Part shown: one piece after another, positions 12,401-23,000 of the stretch
Layout: each line of letters begins with the position of its first letter
Position numbering within the stretch: position 1 is the first letter of the stretch
Source: Struthio camelus
Lineage: Eukaryota > Chordata > Aves > Struthioniformes > Struthionidae
Reading direction: 5' to 3'
Assembly (NCBI RefSeq): GCF_040807025.1
Contig: NC_090964.1
Span: forward strand, 6,999,214-7,063,213
Length of the DNA: 64,000 nucleotides
Translations under genes and position numbers: made by a program
Notes under the pieces: model-generated
Told to the model about the DNA's origin: nothing
Seen by the model: only the letters and a program-made list of their open reading frames with translations
The model's database searches: none

Positions 12401-15400
12401 GGTAACGCAAAGGCCTTTCTGCACGCTTGCTAAGTTTTCTTAATAGCACGCAGGAAAGTATACTGGAAAACAAATGTATTTAGTTACGTAACTGCCAGCC
12501 CAGGCTGAACTTGGAGATATTTATCTTAGGACATCTTGCTTTTTAAACCCCTTTAATTCCACCTAATCCTCAGCACAGAGAGCAGTTTACAGAACTGGCC
12601 ACTGCTGCTTTGGTCTGAAACCAGGGCGAGTTGCACCCCCAGCGGGACCACGAGAGACTGTGCCCGCTCCCATCGCCACCGGGGCCTGTGCTCTATAGTT
12701 AGCACAGTCGGCACAAGTCACCCCAGATTATCGACAGCTCTGCTCAGACAGGCAGCCCACTGCTATTTCTCGACTCTAGGCTTTGCCTAGTCAGTATATA
12801 ACACAAGAAGGTACCAAAAGGAGCTCTTTTTCCCAGCTTCAATGAACTGTGAAACATTCAAGCGAGAAACGAGTGGGGGAAGACACCCATCACCCCAGAG
12901 CTTCTGCTAGTTTGACACAAGAACAAGACATTTTATTGTTATTATTTCTGAAGTGGAATTTACAGCTCTTGCCTAGTGCAATTTAGAGAAAGGAAATAAT
13001 TCTGCAAAAATAAAGATTGCCAGCAGAACTGCCATAGCCCAAACGGACTGAGGAGTCAGCTGCGCTGCGCACAAGGCATATCAGAGACTAAACTCACATA
13101 GCTTCCTGCTGTATCTTCTGATCATTGTTTTATGCATCGTTCAGCTAAGATGCTTGGAAAAGATAGTTACTCGTGAATGGCTGCTGCTCAATAAAAGAGA
13201 ATACATATATACCGGCAAAAATAATTAGCTCGAAGTGATTAGGTTTGTGGTAATCCCACGTCAGTTATGTTGCTGTATGTGTTACAAGACAAGAGCTTAA
13301 AGAAAAGCACAGCCTAGATGACAGTTTCCATCGCTATGGTGATGAAGTCATTCAACTCCACTCTATCGCTTGTACTCTGCCCCAGCCAGATTTTTCAACT
13401 ACATAAGCAATATTCTGAATGATATAAGCAGGAGAGAGAATAAGGGGAAAAAAATATGAAACCAGCTCAGTCCCCAGGACAGAGGTGGATCCACTTTTCT
13501 CCTGCAACAGATTAGTCCTAGCTCCCGCTGCCACCCACCCCCACGCATTTTCCACGGAGCAGCTCCACGCTGAGCGCCGGCAGGCCGGGACAACAGGCGC
13601 CAGCTGGGACCAGACCCCAGGAACAGATTGCTAGCGCTCCTGAAGTGCAGTGGAAAAACCCCAAACCTGCAGACAACAGGCCCGGTGCCTTCACCAGCAC
13701 AGTGACAGCACCTCTGCTCTGTGACTCAGAAAGCAAAGGTACAAGGAAGCCGGTTGAAAACCATGATGGCAGAGATCCAAGGGCAATTTACGTAACTGAC
13801 ATTCCAGAAGAGTCTCCACCTTGCCCAGAAGAGGTTAAAATCTTCTCCCCAGGCCTCTACCCTCAGCCATTTTTACCTCGCAAGGTGCAGAAATCCCACC
13901 GAGCCTACGTCCCTCTCTGCAGCCTGCAGATACGCTGCTACAGCTAAAGGAACATGCTAACGTCTGGCACAGGCGACGGCAGCCAGGTTTAGAGGTGAAG
14001 AACATCCATCCTGTTTCTCTCACTGGAAGCAAGAGCATGTGTTTGCTCTCCTCAAACCAGGGGAGGATAAATTGCTAACGTCCCACTCCAGGTGGAGATG
14101 CAGCCCTCCTGAGGTTTCAGGAAAGTGATTTTCAGAAATATCACATGCAAACCGCTCCCGACCGTGGAGCTGACCTAGAGCTCTAGGCAAGGTGAGATGG
14201 GGGAAGGGGATAGCCGAGAAGTGAGAGTCAGGCCCCGAAGTTTCAGTTTACAATTAACACATCGGTTACTACTCCAGTGGGGAAAATAGTTCTTGCTAAC
14301 TATGATCTTCACAGCTGACTCCAGCTGACAAATATACGGGAGCTCCCCCCGAGCTGTTTCCGGTCAGAAGAGATCTCGTGATTTTGACACAGCCAGCTGA
14401 CTGGCACCTGAAAGACGTAGGATTAAGCAGTAAACCGATCTTGCCAATGGCATTTATTGCCCTGGGCACTAGCATTAGTTTTCTCCCGTTATGAGTTTAG
14501 TTTTGTTATTTAGCTTTTCAAGATATCTTCCTATTTAGGAAGAGAGAAACCACCAACTTAAAGAGCCCTGTGTTCTAGCTCTAACCTACTCCGGTACCCT
14601 AGACAAGCTCCGAAGGCACGACATGGTTTCCAGGAATCACGATCCAGTCGTTGCAGGCTGAGCAACCTCCCTCCTCTCCCACTTTCGAGCACAAACACAT
14701 CCTCATGACTCCAGCACTGCTTCCGAGCAGACGCGCCGAGCCCGCTGCCGGGTGCGTCCGCACCTTCAGGCCAGATGATGTGAACCCCCAGCACATGCAG
14801 CGCCTCTGGCATGGGGAAGTCTCTAGGAGAAGTCTTGCCACATCTGGTTGATGAAAATTAGGCAACCTCACCCATTTTTGTTAGCAGACCTCTATCTGTT
14901 ATCATTGCAGCAGGAGTGAAACGTTGCCTCCGCTGAAGGCAAAGATGTTTTAAGAGGCAGTTTTAAATAGGAATGAGCAAATCTAACCACTCAACCATCA
15001 CAACATCTCTAGGCATGAGATGAGGTAAAGGAGCAAAACCGAGAGCACTGAATACAGCCAAGAGGATGGGAGACTGCGAGGGTCCAAATACAGGGGTTGG
15101 GACAAAACCCACAACGGCCATATCATTTGTTCAGGAAAGAGGCTAGTTCTAATTTGGATTAGAAGATGCTTAACTAAAGGTTGCCGGAGCACACTGCCTC
15201 AGCTGGCTGCTTTGCAATGGGTGAAAACTCCTAAAAGCTGTGCCTTTATTCCGAAACGGTCGTGGCACAACCCTGCAGAGGCAGACAGCTGATGTGTCCT
15301 GTGCATCTGGGTTCGAGGCCGTAATTAGAAAGGAAAAAGCAAAGCATCCACCAAAGTAACAGGGGAGCATGACAGGGTGCCTGGGAGTTTGAAACACAGG

Positions 15401-15479
15401 CAGGCCTCTCAGGACAGCTGGTCTAGGAAGAACAGCAGCGAGGGAGCCCTGAAGAGGAAGACTCGGCACATGAAGCATC

Positions 15480-16300
15480 TATTCCTCGGGCCCCGGGCAG
15501 GGCCCGTGCCCCTCTACGTCTGGGAGCACGTCTGAACGGGCAGCGGCGGGCTGCCGAGCGCCGCGCCGCCCCCCCCCCCCGTTCCGCAGCCCATCACCGT
15601 GCCTGCCCGAGCCCGGCCCGCACCGCTTCCCGCCCCCCGGGATATGGGGCGTTGGGGAGGGGGGGGGGGTCGCCCGCGGCTCCCGAGCGGGGCCGGGGGG
15701 GGCCCCGGCAGCACCGGCCCGGGCGCTCCTTTGTTCACCGCGGAGCCCGGCGGGGCGGCCCGGGTCGTCCCCCCCCGCTCCGCTCGGCTGCGCCGCCCGC
15801 GGCGAGGGCCGGTGCCCCGCTCACCTCCGTGTCCAGATGCACCAGCTCCATGTTGGGCCAGGGCTCGGCCAGCTGGGCGAGCGGCATGCTGGCGGCGGGC
15901 TGCCCCGCGGCGCCGGGCCGGGTCGGGCTGGGCTCGGCGCAGCGCAGCGCGGCGCCCCGCGCTGGGCACCGGCTCCCCGGGCTGCCCGGGCCGGGCCGGC
16001 AGCGGCGGGGCGGAGCGGGCCGGGGCGGAGCGGAGCGGGGCGGCCGCGGGGGGCGGCGCGGCTCCGCCCGCAGCGCGGCTCGGCTCGGCGCGGCCCCTCC
16101 GCTGCCCCCCGGCCGGGCTCGGCCAGGGGAAAGGGCCCCCCTCGGGAGCGAGGAGGCCGAGGTGGCCACGGGCAAAGCGAGCTGCTCCCCTCCGGCAGCG
16201 AGCGAGCGAGCGGGTGTGCGTGCCGGCCGGTGGCGAATTCACCCCAGGGCCGAGCCCACCTTTGGGAGCGGCGAGGCCGGTCAGGGGAAAAAACCTTCCC
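15480..16300 (-). promoter_or_regulatory. RPS6KA1: CpG island and probable promoter of RPS6KA1
   Basis: This stretch is extremely rich in G, C and CpG and contains the first coding exon of RPS6KA1. Base composition falls to ordinary levels on both sides. No TATA box is evident upstream of the ATG on the minus strand, which suggests a dispersed CpG-island start somewhere between about 15,900 and 16,250. The long open frames seen on both strands here are composition artefacts. Confidence 0.75.
15825..15887 (-). CDS. RPS6KA1: RPS6KA1 (RSK1) first coding exon, partial gene
   Basis: The minus strand from the ATG at 15,887 reads MPLAQLAEPWPNMELVHLDTE and is followed directly by a GTGAGC splice donor (15,824 downward). 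It differs from the N terminus of human ribosomal S6 kinase alpha-1 (MPLAQLKEPWPLMELVPLDPE, from memory) at only a few positions and ends at the same exon boundary. RSK1 is a cytoplasmic and nuclear Ser/Thr kinase with two kinase domains, activated by ERK and PDK1. This exon supplies only the 21-residue leader before the N-terminal kinase domain. The exon is in phase 0 and lies in a CpG island, as expected for a promoter-proximal exon. The rest of the gene should lie to the left, beyond the window. The ATG is chosen by family similarity. Identification is firm despite the short length, because sequence, donor, CpG island, strand and synteny agree. Confidence 0.9.
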
Positions 16301-19150
16301 CGTTAGCTCTCGTGAACGGCTGCAGGCTCTGTGCGCTTTGCGCCCTGACAAAATTTGGATGCGCCCGTTAGCCAAACGGATCTTAAAACTGCTGGTAAGC
16401 TGCTGCTCGCTCCGCATAAGGTGAGCGGGGCAGTCACTCGGTGCTCCTCTCTGCTGAGGAAATCCTCAGCAGCACCAAGAAGCAGCTGAGCAGCCAGCTC
16501 TGGGTCAGTCACTGGGTGCCCAACTCTCTTTTGTGCCTGGGAAAGATTTTTTTCCTCCAGAGCTGGAGGAGTTGTCTGCTGCTCTGCTGTACACACAGTA
16601 CTACAAAACATCCCCGAAGAAGAGGGTTGTGAGGATAAACTCTGTGACAGACGATTCAGGCTGCTGCCTAAAGCAGGAAACCACCCCGGGAAATCCGGAT
16701 TCTAAGTTTGTGATGCACAGTGAGTCACGGCTCATCACTGTTTGCAGCGCACCCCCCCTCTCTTTTTCCCGTTCCCAACAAAACATGGATTAAAAAAAAC
16801 CATATCCACCTTTCTGAGATGTTTAGAAGCCTGCGGAGGAAAGGTGCCTTAAACACACGTGCTCACAATTCATTGCTATTCTTACTTGCTAGGCTTCTCA
16901 AATGGAGAAGTGTACTCTTCTACTCATTTTTTTAAGCCAAAAGCCAAAGCACAGCGTTTTCATGTTCATTATAAAATTATTTCTAACAGAAATTATTTTT
17001 TCAAGGGTGCATCGCTAAGCATTGACTTCATCAAGGCATAGCTGGAAGTATCACTTAATGAGTCCAAGTGAAACCGCGCTCAGCTTTGGTTTTGCATTCT
17101 GTAGGGCACCTACCCCCAAAAGCCAGTACAGCCCTTAAACCTGCAACTTCTTCAGGCTGGGCAGTGAACTCAGAAAAAGCTGAATTAGGGCAGAGAAAAA
17201 CAAAGTACGTCTAAACGTTCCAGCTGATCTTCACAACACTTGAAGTTAATTTGTAAGTCATCCTCAGAACCTGCTTGTGAGTTATGTTAGTGCTGCCATC
17301 TTTTTCACATGTTGGGGGGAATTGAGTAAAAAAAATTCCCATGGGTCACAGTATAACTGTTTGAGCCAAGTCTGGGAACTGCTCTCTCCCAACCGTACAC
17401 TCAGAGCCCCTCTCTGCCATAAGTTTTGGACTCCCACATGAAGGCATTAAATAACACAACCAGAACGGTACTAGCAAGGTCCTGTTACAGCCAATTAAAC
17501 TCACGTCACTTACTGTGGGAGCAAGCTGAAGCAGATCTTGTGCAGAGTTATTCATTTAGCTCCAAAGCTGTCCATTTCCCCTCTTGCCTGGTGCACGGCG
17601 TGCCGCCGTCTGGTTACATCCATCCTCCAGCTGGTGCAGACTGAAACCTGCTTTAAATGGCACCAGTAACGTGATGATGTCAATACTGGCATCCCGTTTA
17701 CCTTCTTCATTTGTTTGCAAAATTCATCGCCCTTTTTGGATTTCCTTCTGCTCTGCGTGTGTGTGTCAGACGGGTCTGGAATAGGAATGCACAGACAAAT
17801 GAGCAAAGGATGACACTCTGCATGCTTTATAGAAGGAGAACAAAATGAAACGCTAACGTGCCCTGCCATGCTTCAGTGCTAAGCCCCTTGAAGGTGACCT
17901 GTGAACATCACATCCCAGCACACTTGGACATTCCCACCTGAATGGAAAAAACAAAGCAGAATATTTAAATCATAACAAATGACAGGCACAAAGGCCATTT
18001 CCCATCAGCTGACCCATGCAGAGCACCTCTCAGCTTCAAATAAGAGCTGTGCACAGGAGTCAGGTAAGATCAGGTGCCAAACAGTGATCTGGAGCAGCTG
18101 AGGGGGTAACCTAAGCCAAGGTGGTCATTAACTCCTGAGAAATCTCCGACCTCAAGGCCATGACTGTTATTGTAAACAGTGGAAAAAAGTTAAAAAAGGA
18201 AAGAAATTCCTTTTGAAGTGTTGAAAACTGGCAGTTACCTGGCTAGTTACAGAGTGGTACAGTAACCAGTTTCTACTGGTTAGCAAGGCTTAATTTTCAA
18301 GGTCACGGTGAAAGGTTGACAGACAATATCTGGAGGAACGGTCTGAAACACAGAAAAAGGCCTATTGGATTCAGTGAGGGAAAGGAGAAAGGAATCCACT
18401 GCTGCTTCCGCCCCCCTGGTAGGTCTATTGAGATGCAGAAAGTCCTTCATATTTCACAGCAGAAAGACAGGCCAGCTCACCGTGCGTTTGACAAAAGACA
18501 GAAATTATAGAACTTTATGGAGCAATGATTTCTTTAGGCTGGAACGAACAGAGAGCTCTACACCCACAGGTGCCATGCACCCAAACAAAAGTATCAAATT
18601 ATCCTGCCTGGTTTTCATAATAAAACAGCAAATTAAAGATACTAGGGAGACTAACAATGACTTGTGCGTGTCTATGCTCTCCATTTATGAAGCTACTTTT
18701 ATTAAAGGCTAGGAAAAGGTTTTGCTAAGGTAGCTCCACAGTATCCTCAAGACTGAACTAGCACCCTCACCCCCCACCTCCAGCCCCCAAGACTAGCTAA
18801 CACCGTAGCGATTCAGCAGCAATGCTGGGCAGGACTCAAAGAGAAGCAGTGCTATCTAGTGCTATCTATCACCAGGCTGACCATCCTTCCTTTGATTCCT
18901 GCACTAGACAACACTGACTCACAGTTGATTAACAGAATATGAGACTTCCCGCTCCAGACCGGTGGTAAGCCCAGAGCAGTAAGTTTAGGTAAGTGGAACG
19001 AGACAGTGGTGTCCCCCCAGCGTTTATTTCCTAGTCAAAGAACAGCTATACAAAGCAGCCCCTTTGCCACAAGCTGGGTAGAAAAAAATGTTTTTTTGAG
19101 TTGAACGCCAAAGCCTGTTGTTTGGGTAACTGTTATGGCTAAAAACAGTG

Positions 19151-19153
<3 letters not shown>

Positions 19154-19207
<54 letters not shown>

Positions 19208-19220
19208 CACACACACACAC
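19154..19220. repeat. (TA)n followed by (CA)n microsatellite
   Basis: About 25 TA dinucleotides (19,154-19,204) are followed after two bases by seven CA units (19,207-19,220). This is a compound dinucleotide microsatellite in intergenic DNA and probably length-polymorphic. Confidence 0.97.
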
Positions 19221-19939
19221 TGCCGTTCTTCTGACAGGGCCGCAGGCTGGATTAAGGTTCGTAGTAGGATTCCTACGTTTCCATTTAGACCGCTGCTGCT
19301 ACAGGTAAATGGAGATCTCCAGATCGGCTGGATGGCCCTTTCACCATTATTACATTTGCTGAAAATTCAAAATGCTGCAAGTTTTTTTTTTTTTCATTTT
19401 AAAAAAAAATCAAATCCCCCTCAAATACAATTGTAGATATTTTTGCCTCTGCAGTTGCCTGGCTTGTGGTGTGTAACATTTTCCTCTTCAGGAAGGTTGA
19501 CAGCACTCACTAAGCCAGTTATCCCCAAAGAGCCACTTCCAAAGCGGAAGTATTGAGACTCATCCTTATCCACATTACCAAATCCAATCAGGTTTTGAAG
19601 AGGCAGAGGTTTCCTCGTTACGTTAAAAGCTGCCTAAGCGATTCTCCACCTAACCATATATAACACAGTGTTCCCATGGCTCACTGTATCCATTCTTTTC
19701 TTTTTACTGAAGCCAGGGAGCATCTTCCTTTAACTGCATGCTACACTGCTTTTACACATATAAGGAAATGCAAAAAGATTGCACGCATGAGAATTCACAA
19801 GCTGAGTCCCAAATGCCTGCTACAGTTTACAAAGACAGACTGGTGTAGTCTGCTTTGTGCACACACTACAACAGTCATTTAATTAGAGCTTATAGCAACC
19901 TTCTTTGTATTTTTAAGATCCACTAATCAGTTCCTTAGT

Positions 19940-20045
19940 TCATTGTTGTTCCCATTCCACTAACAGAGAAACCGAGTCACGTTTTCACTAGGTCATCAGG
20001 CTAGAACTTGAACTCCACGTCCTGTCTTCTAATCCCCAGCTCTCA
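19940..20045 (-). repeat. Probable MIR-like SINE relic
   Basis: The + strand reads like the reverse complement of a MIR-family core SINE. It has a CCCATT start, a degraded GAGAAACCGAG-type segment, then CTAGGTCATCAGGCTAGAA and a TTGAACTCCACGTCCTG segment ending in CCCCAGCTCT. The order of these blocks matches MIR from memory, with many substitutions, as expected of an ancient amniote copy. I could not align it formally. Confidence 0.45.
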
Positions 20046-23000
20046 ATGTAAGATCTCATTTCCTTGCATCTTCTGCTTTGTTTTTTCACCGTGAAGGAAG
20101 GAATGATAGATCACCTTGTTTTGATCCCAGGGAGACATTTTTCCTTAGCGCAGGGCAAACGTCACATTTAAGATATAAAGCAGAGGCCCTGTAAATGAGA
20201 AACTTTGGCTGTGTTTAATGGCTGATTGCTTTTTCCTTTTGTGACTTCTTTCCATTCCTTACCGCTGTGCGCGATTGCAGCTGCTTCAGATGCCAGCGCA
20301 CTCCGAGGCAGGTCCAGGCAGAATGCAGAAAATACACCACAGCAGCCGGTGGGATGAAGAGCTCCTCAGGGATCACAGGCCAGGCAGCGCTCTCATCCTT
20401 CTGAAAGGGGTATTTGCAGAGTGAAGGCCCATTAATAGAACAAGCACCTTTAACTTCTGCCCATGCTTCCTGCAAACGGGAGCATCATGCTACCTCCTAA
20501 CACGTGCTCTGCTGACCAGTTGTTGCATTCATTAGGGCACCTGGCATATCTCAAACTCCTTTTTTTCCTTTTGCACCATTTAATGCATTTGGCCTGCTGG
20601 TTCGGCAGACTGACCACCAGTCTGCTAAGCCCACCCTGCTCCTACGTGGCACCACCGTGGACCAAGCAGTTCCTCCGCGGACCAGTTTTTAAAACCACCC
20701 CCAGGGCTCCTGGGGTGGGGGCTGCCGTAAGCACACGCAGCTCGAGTTCTGCTAACAGAGACAAGAACTGGTTAAGCTGTTGTCTCCAGGAAACTCTAAT
20801 TTGGGAATCTGTCGCCTATATCTCAGGAACACTGAACTGCAGCCAGGAAGTGCCTGAAGGAAAGGGACCCGCTGGAGCTGTGCTTGTGCCTCGGGAAGAC
20901 AGGGAGGCGATGGGGAAGGCGCTGCAGCGCTGCCGTATCTGTTGGTTGTCATGGATACAATCGCTCTGTCAGTCTCCCTCGATATCGGTTACCTTCCGTT
21001 TCCTGGATGCAACTAGATGAGTGGTGGTCTGCTCTTGTTTCTACGCAGAACAGGACGCTTGGCGGCCAAACAGAGAGAGAAAACAATCTGTTTCAAGCCC
21101 AGGCATCTCTCTCAGCACTGTCTAAGGGGAGAGTGGAAGGTGACTTGCTTTCTCGGTATTCAAACTATGTGAGCTTGATAATGCTCTGACCAATTGCATT
21201 TGGTGGTGCCGTAACCTTAGGATATTTCCTAGGACCTCAGAGGAGCAATTCTCCCAGCCCGTTCAGCCTTTGCTCTTGCTCGGCCTCGTGGATTCGCGAC
21301 AAGCTGCTGTGGACGCGGGCTCTGCCTGCTGCACGCGCTCGCCCTGCTCAGCGGAGAGCTCAAGGCAGTAGCGCCAGCAAACACACCTGAAAACGGCTTT
21401 TACAAAACCCAGTGTTCTGTATAAATACTTTTTTTTTTTTTTGTATTTTGTATTTTTAAAGCTTCTCCAGGTTTGCAGTCCAGGTGGTGAGTTATTTCGA
21501 GTGAGTTATCTGGCAATTTTTGTTTTTAGTAGCATACAGATATGTTTGTAGTTTATTTCATTGTAGCGCTGTGTGAGGGAGGGATAACATGAAAGAGAAA
21601 ACTATTAGAAACTGTAAACACAAGGGAAACTGTCAGGGCTGTTTTCATTGTCCCCTAGCCAGGGAGAAAGCTGAGTAAACAGCCATGGTAAGTACAGTCA
21701 GTTTTTATAGTTCTTTTAGGTTTAAGAACTTGTAAACAAGTGATGGGCCTTTTAAGGATATACAAATAGATTTCCTCAGTTTTGTGCTACTTACAGAGTA
21801 AACCTGGCACACAGGTCCCAGTTTCCTCAGACGGGCTACGGGAATCTGGCAGCAGCAAACAAAACCACACTTCAACAGAAACCCAGCTTCGGCTAGAAGA
21901 AAATGTCATTCCACTGTTCGCAGTCTCAAGCCTACGTGATGCAACTGAACAAGTCTTATCCTGCTTAATAGAGGGCACACGCGAATACCCATTCCTAATT
22001 ACCCCATTACACAGCTTGGGAAGCCATCTTTCAAAGTAAAAGAATGAAACAATTTCAAAATTGGAAGTGAATTGCAGAAGTCCTGATGCTCAGCTGCTTG
22101 CTTTTGCCTAAAGTCCCCACATCAAGAAAACTATTTAGTCCCTGGGGGGGGGGGGGGTGAGGGGAGGGAGAGGAAGGCGACTTCATTCCTTCTGATTTGC
22201 TCAAGACCGATAGTCATGACCAGCACTGTTTTACTTCTCAGCCCTGTTACAAAACAGGGACTGCTGCGCACATCCAGCCTTGAAAAGCCACATCACAAAA
22301 ATAAAGAGAGGGAAAACTTCCAAAGTAAGAGAAGTGATTCTGTCCGGGAATTATTTTGCTATAATGACCAATAGATATTGTATTACATAGGAACACATAA
22401 TACGAGCAAGATTTTCTAAAGAGGTGCCTTCGTCATTTAGGGAGAGAAAAGGAGGTCTCTGACTTCTATTCTAATAGCACTTGCTTGCTGCAGTTTAGAA
22501 ACTGATTAAAAGTGCACAGCAGCACAGATATGACTCAGCTGGCTTGCAGGTACAGGTAGCAGATACCTCTACACCATGCTAAACGATTTCCTTCTTGGGT
22601 AGTAAACAAAAGGCACAACAGGTTTAGTGATGTCAGAAAATACAATTACCTGGCAAAGGAAAACCTGTTAGTTCCTCATCAGCATCCAAAACAAACAAAA
22701 AAAAAGATCCTGGAGTTAGTGGGGTTCTTAGATACTTTGCTGTGTTGCACGTCTCTTAGGACACCATAAAATAGTGCAGCAACACAACGCTGGTACTTTT
22801 CTGCTTGAATATTTCATAATACTATCCCCCTGCTCCCCCAAGGGACTGAATCAATCTCCGACAACAGAACAGAGCTTGCTAAAAGTGGTAGAACTTTTTG
22901 TTTCTGCTTTTTAAATTGCCCTTTTCCTCCTCTCACCTTTATGATGAGTGAAGGAAGGGAGCTTGGAGACTTTGCTCCTTAGACGTTCTTCTTTCCAAAA

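Larger units (their letters stand above)
1..15824 (-). other. RPS6KA1: First intron of RPS6KA1 (remaining part beyond window)
   Basis: This follows the GT donor of the RPS6KA1 first exon. I looked on the minus strand for the next conserved RSK1 pieces (the DEGVLKEISITHHVK segment, the glycine-rich loop GQGSFGKV and the YRDLKPEN loop) and found none, so the stretch is best read as a single long intron. It contains an 18-bp purine repeat (242-349), a 24-bp tandem duplication near 440-487, an A-run near 8,291, a T-rich run at about 3,545-3,573 and otherwise unique-looking sequence. The open frames here are short and resemble no family I know. An alternative first exon of RSK1 could still be hidden in it. 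Confidence 0.65.

Noticed and set aside
15514-16424. Several frames of 150-240 codons around the RPS6KA1 first exon
   Set aside because: They are CpG-island artefacts. Only the 21-residue MPLAQL... segment matches a family and it ends at a splice donor.
17660-17695. A short ACGTGATGATG string considered as an RSK1 exon 3 (THHVK) match
   Set aside because: It lies upstream of the RPS6KA1 promoter on the wrong side of exon 1 and the adjoining residues do not fit.
20463-21020. 185-codon + strand frame in intergenic DNA
   Set aside because: Begins with a hydrophobic stretch but has no family resemblance or supporting gene structure.
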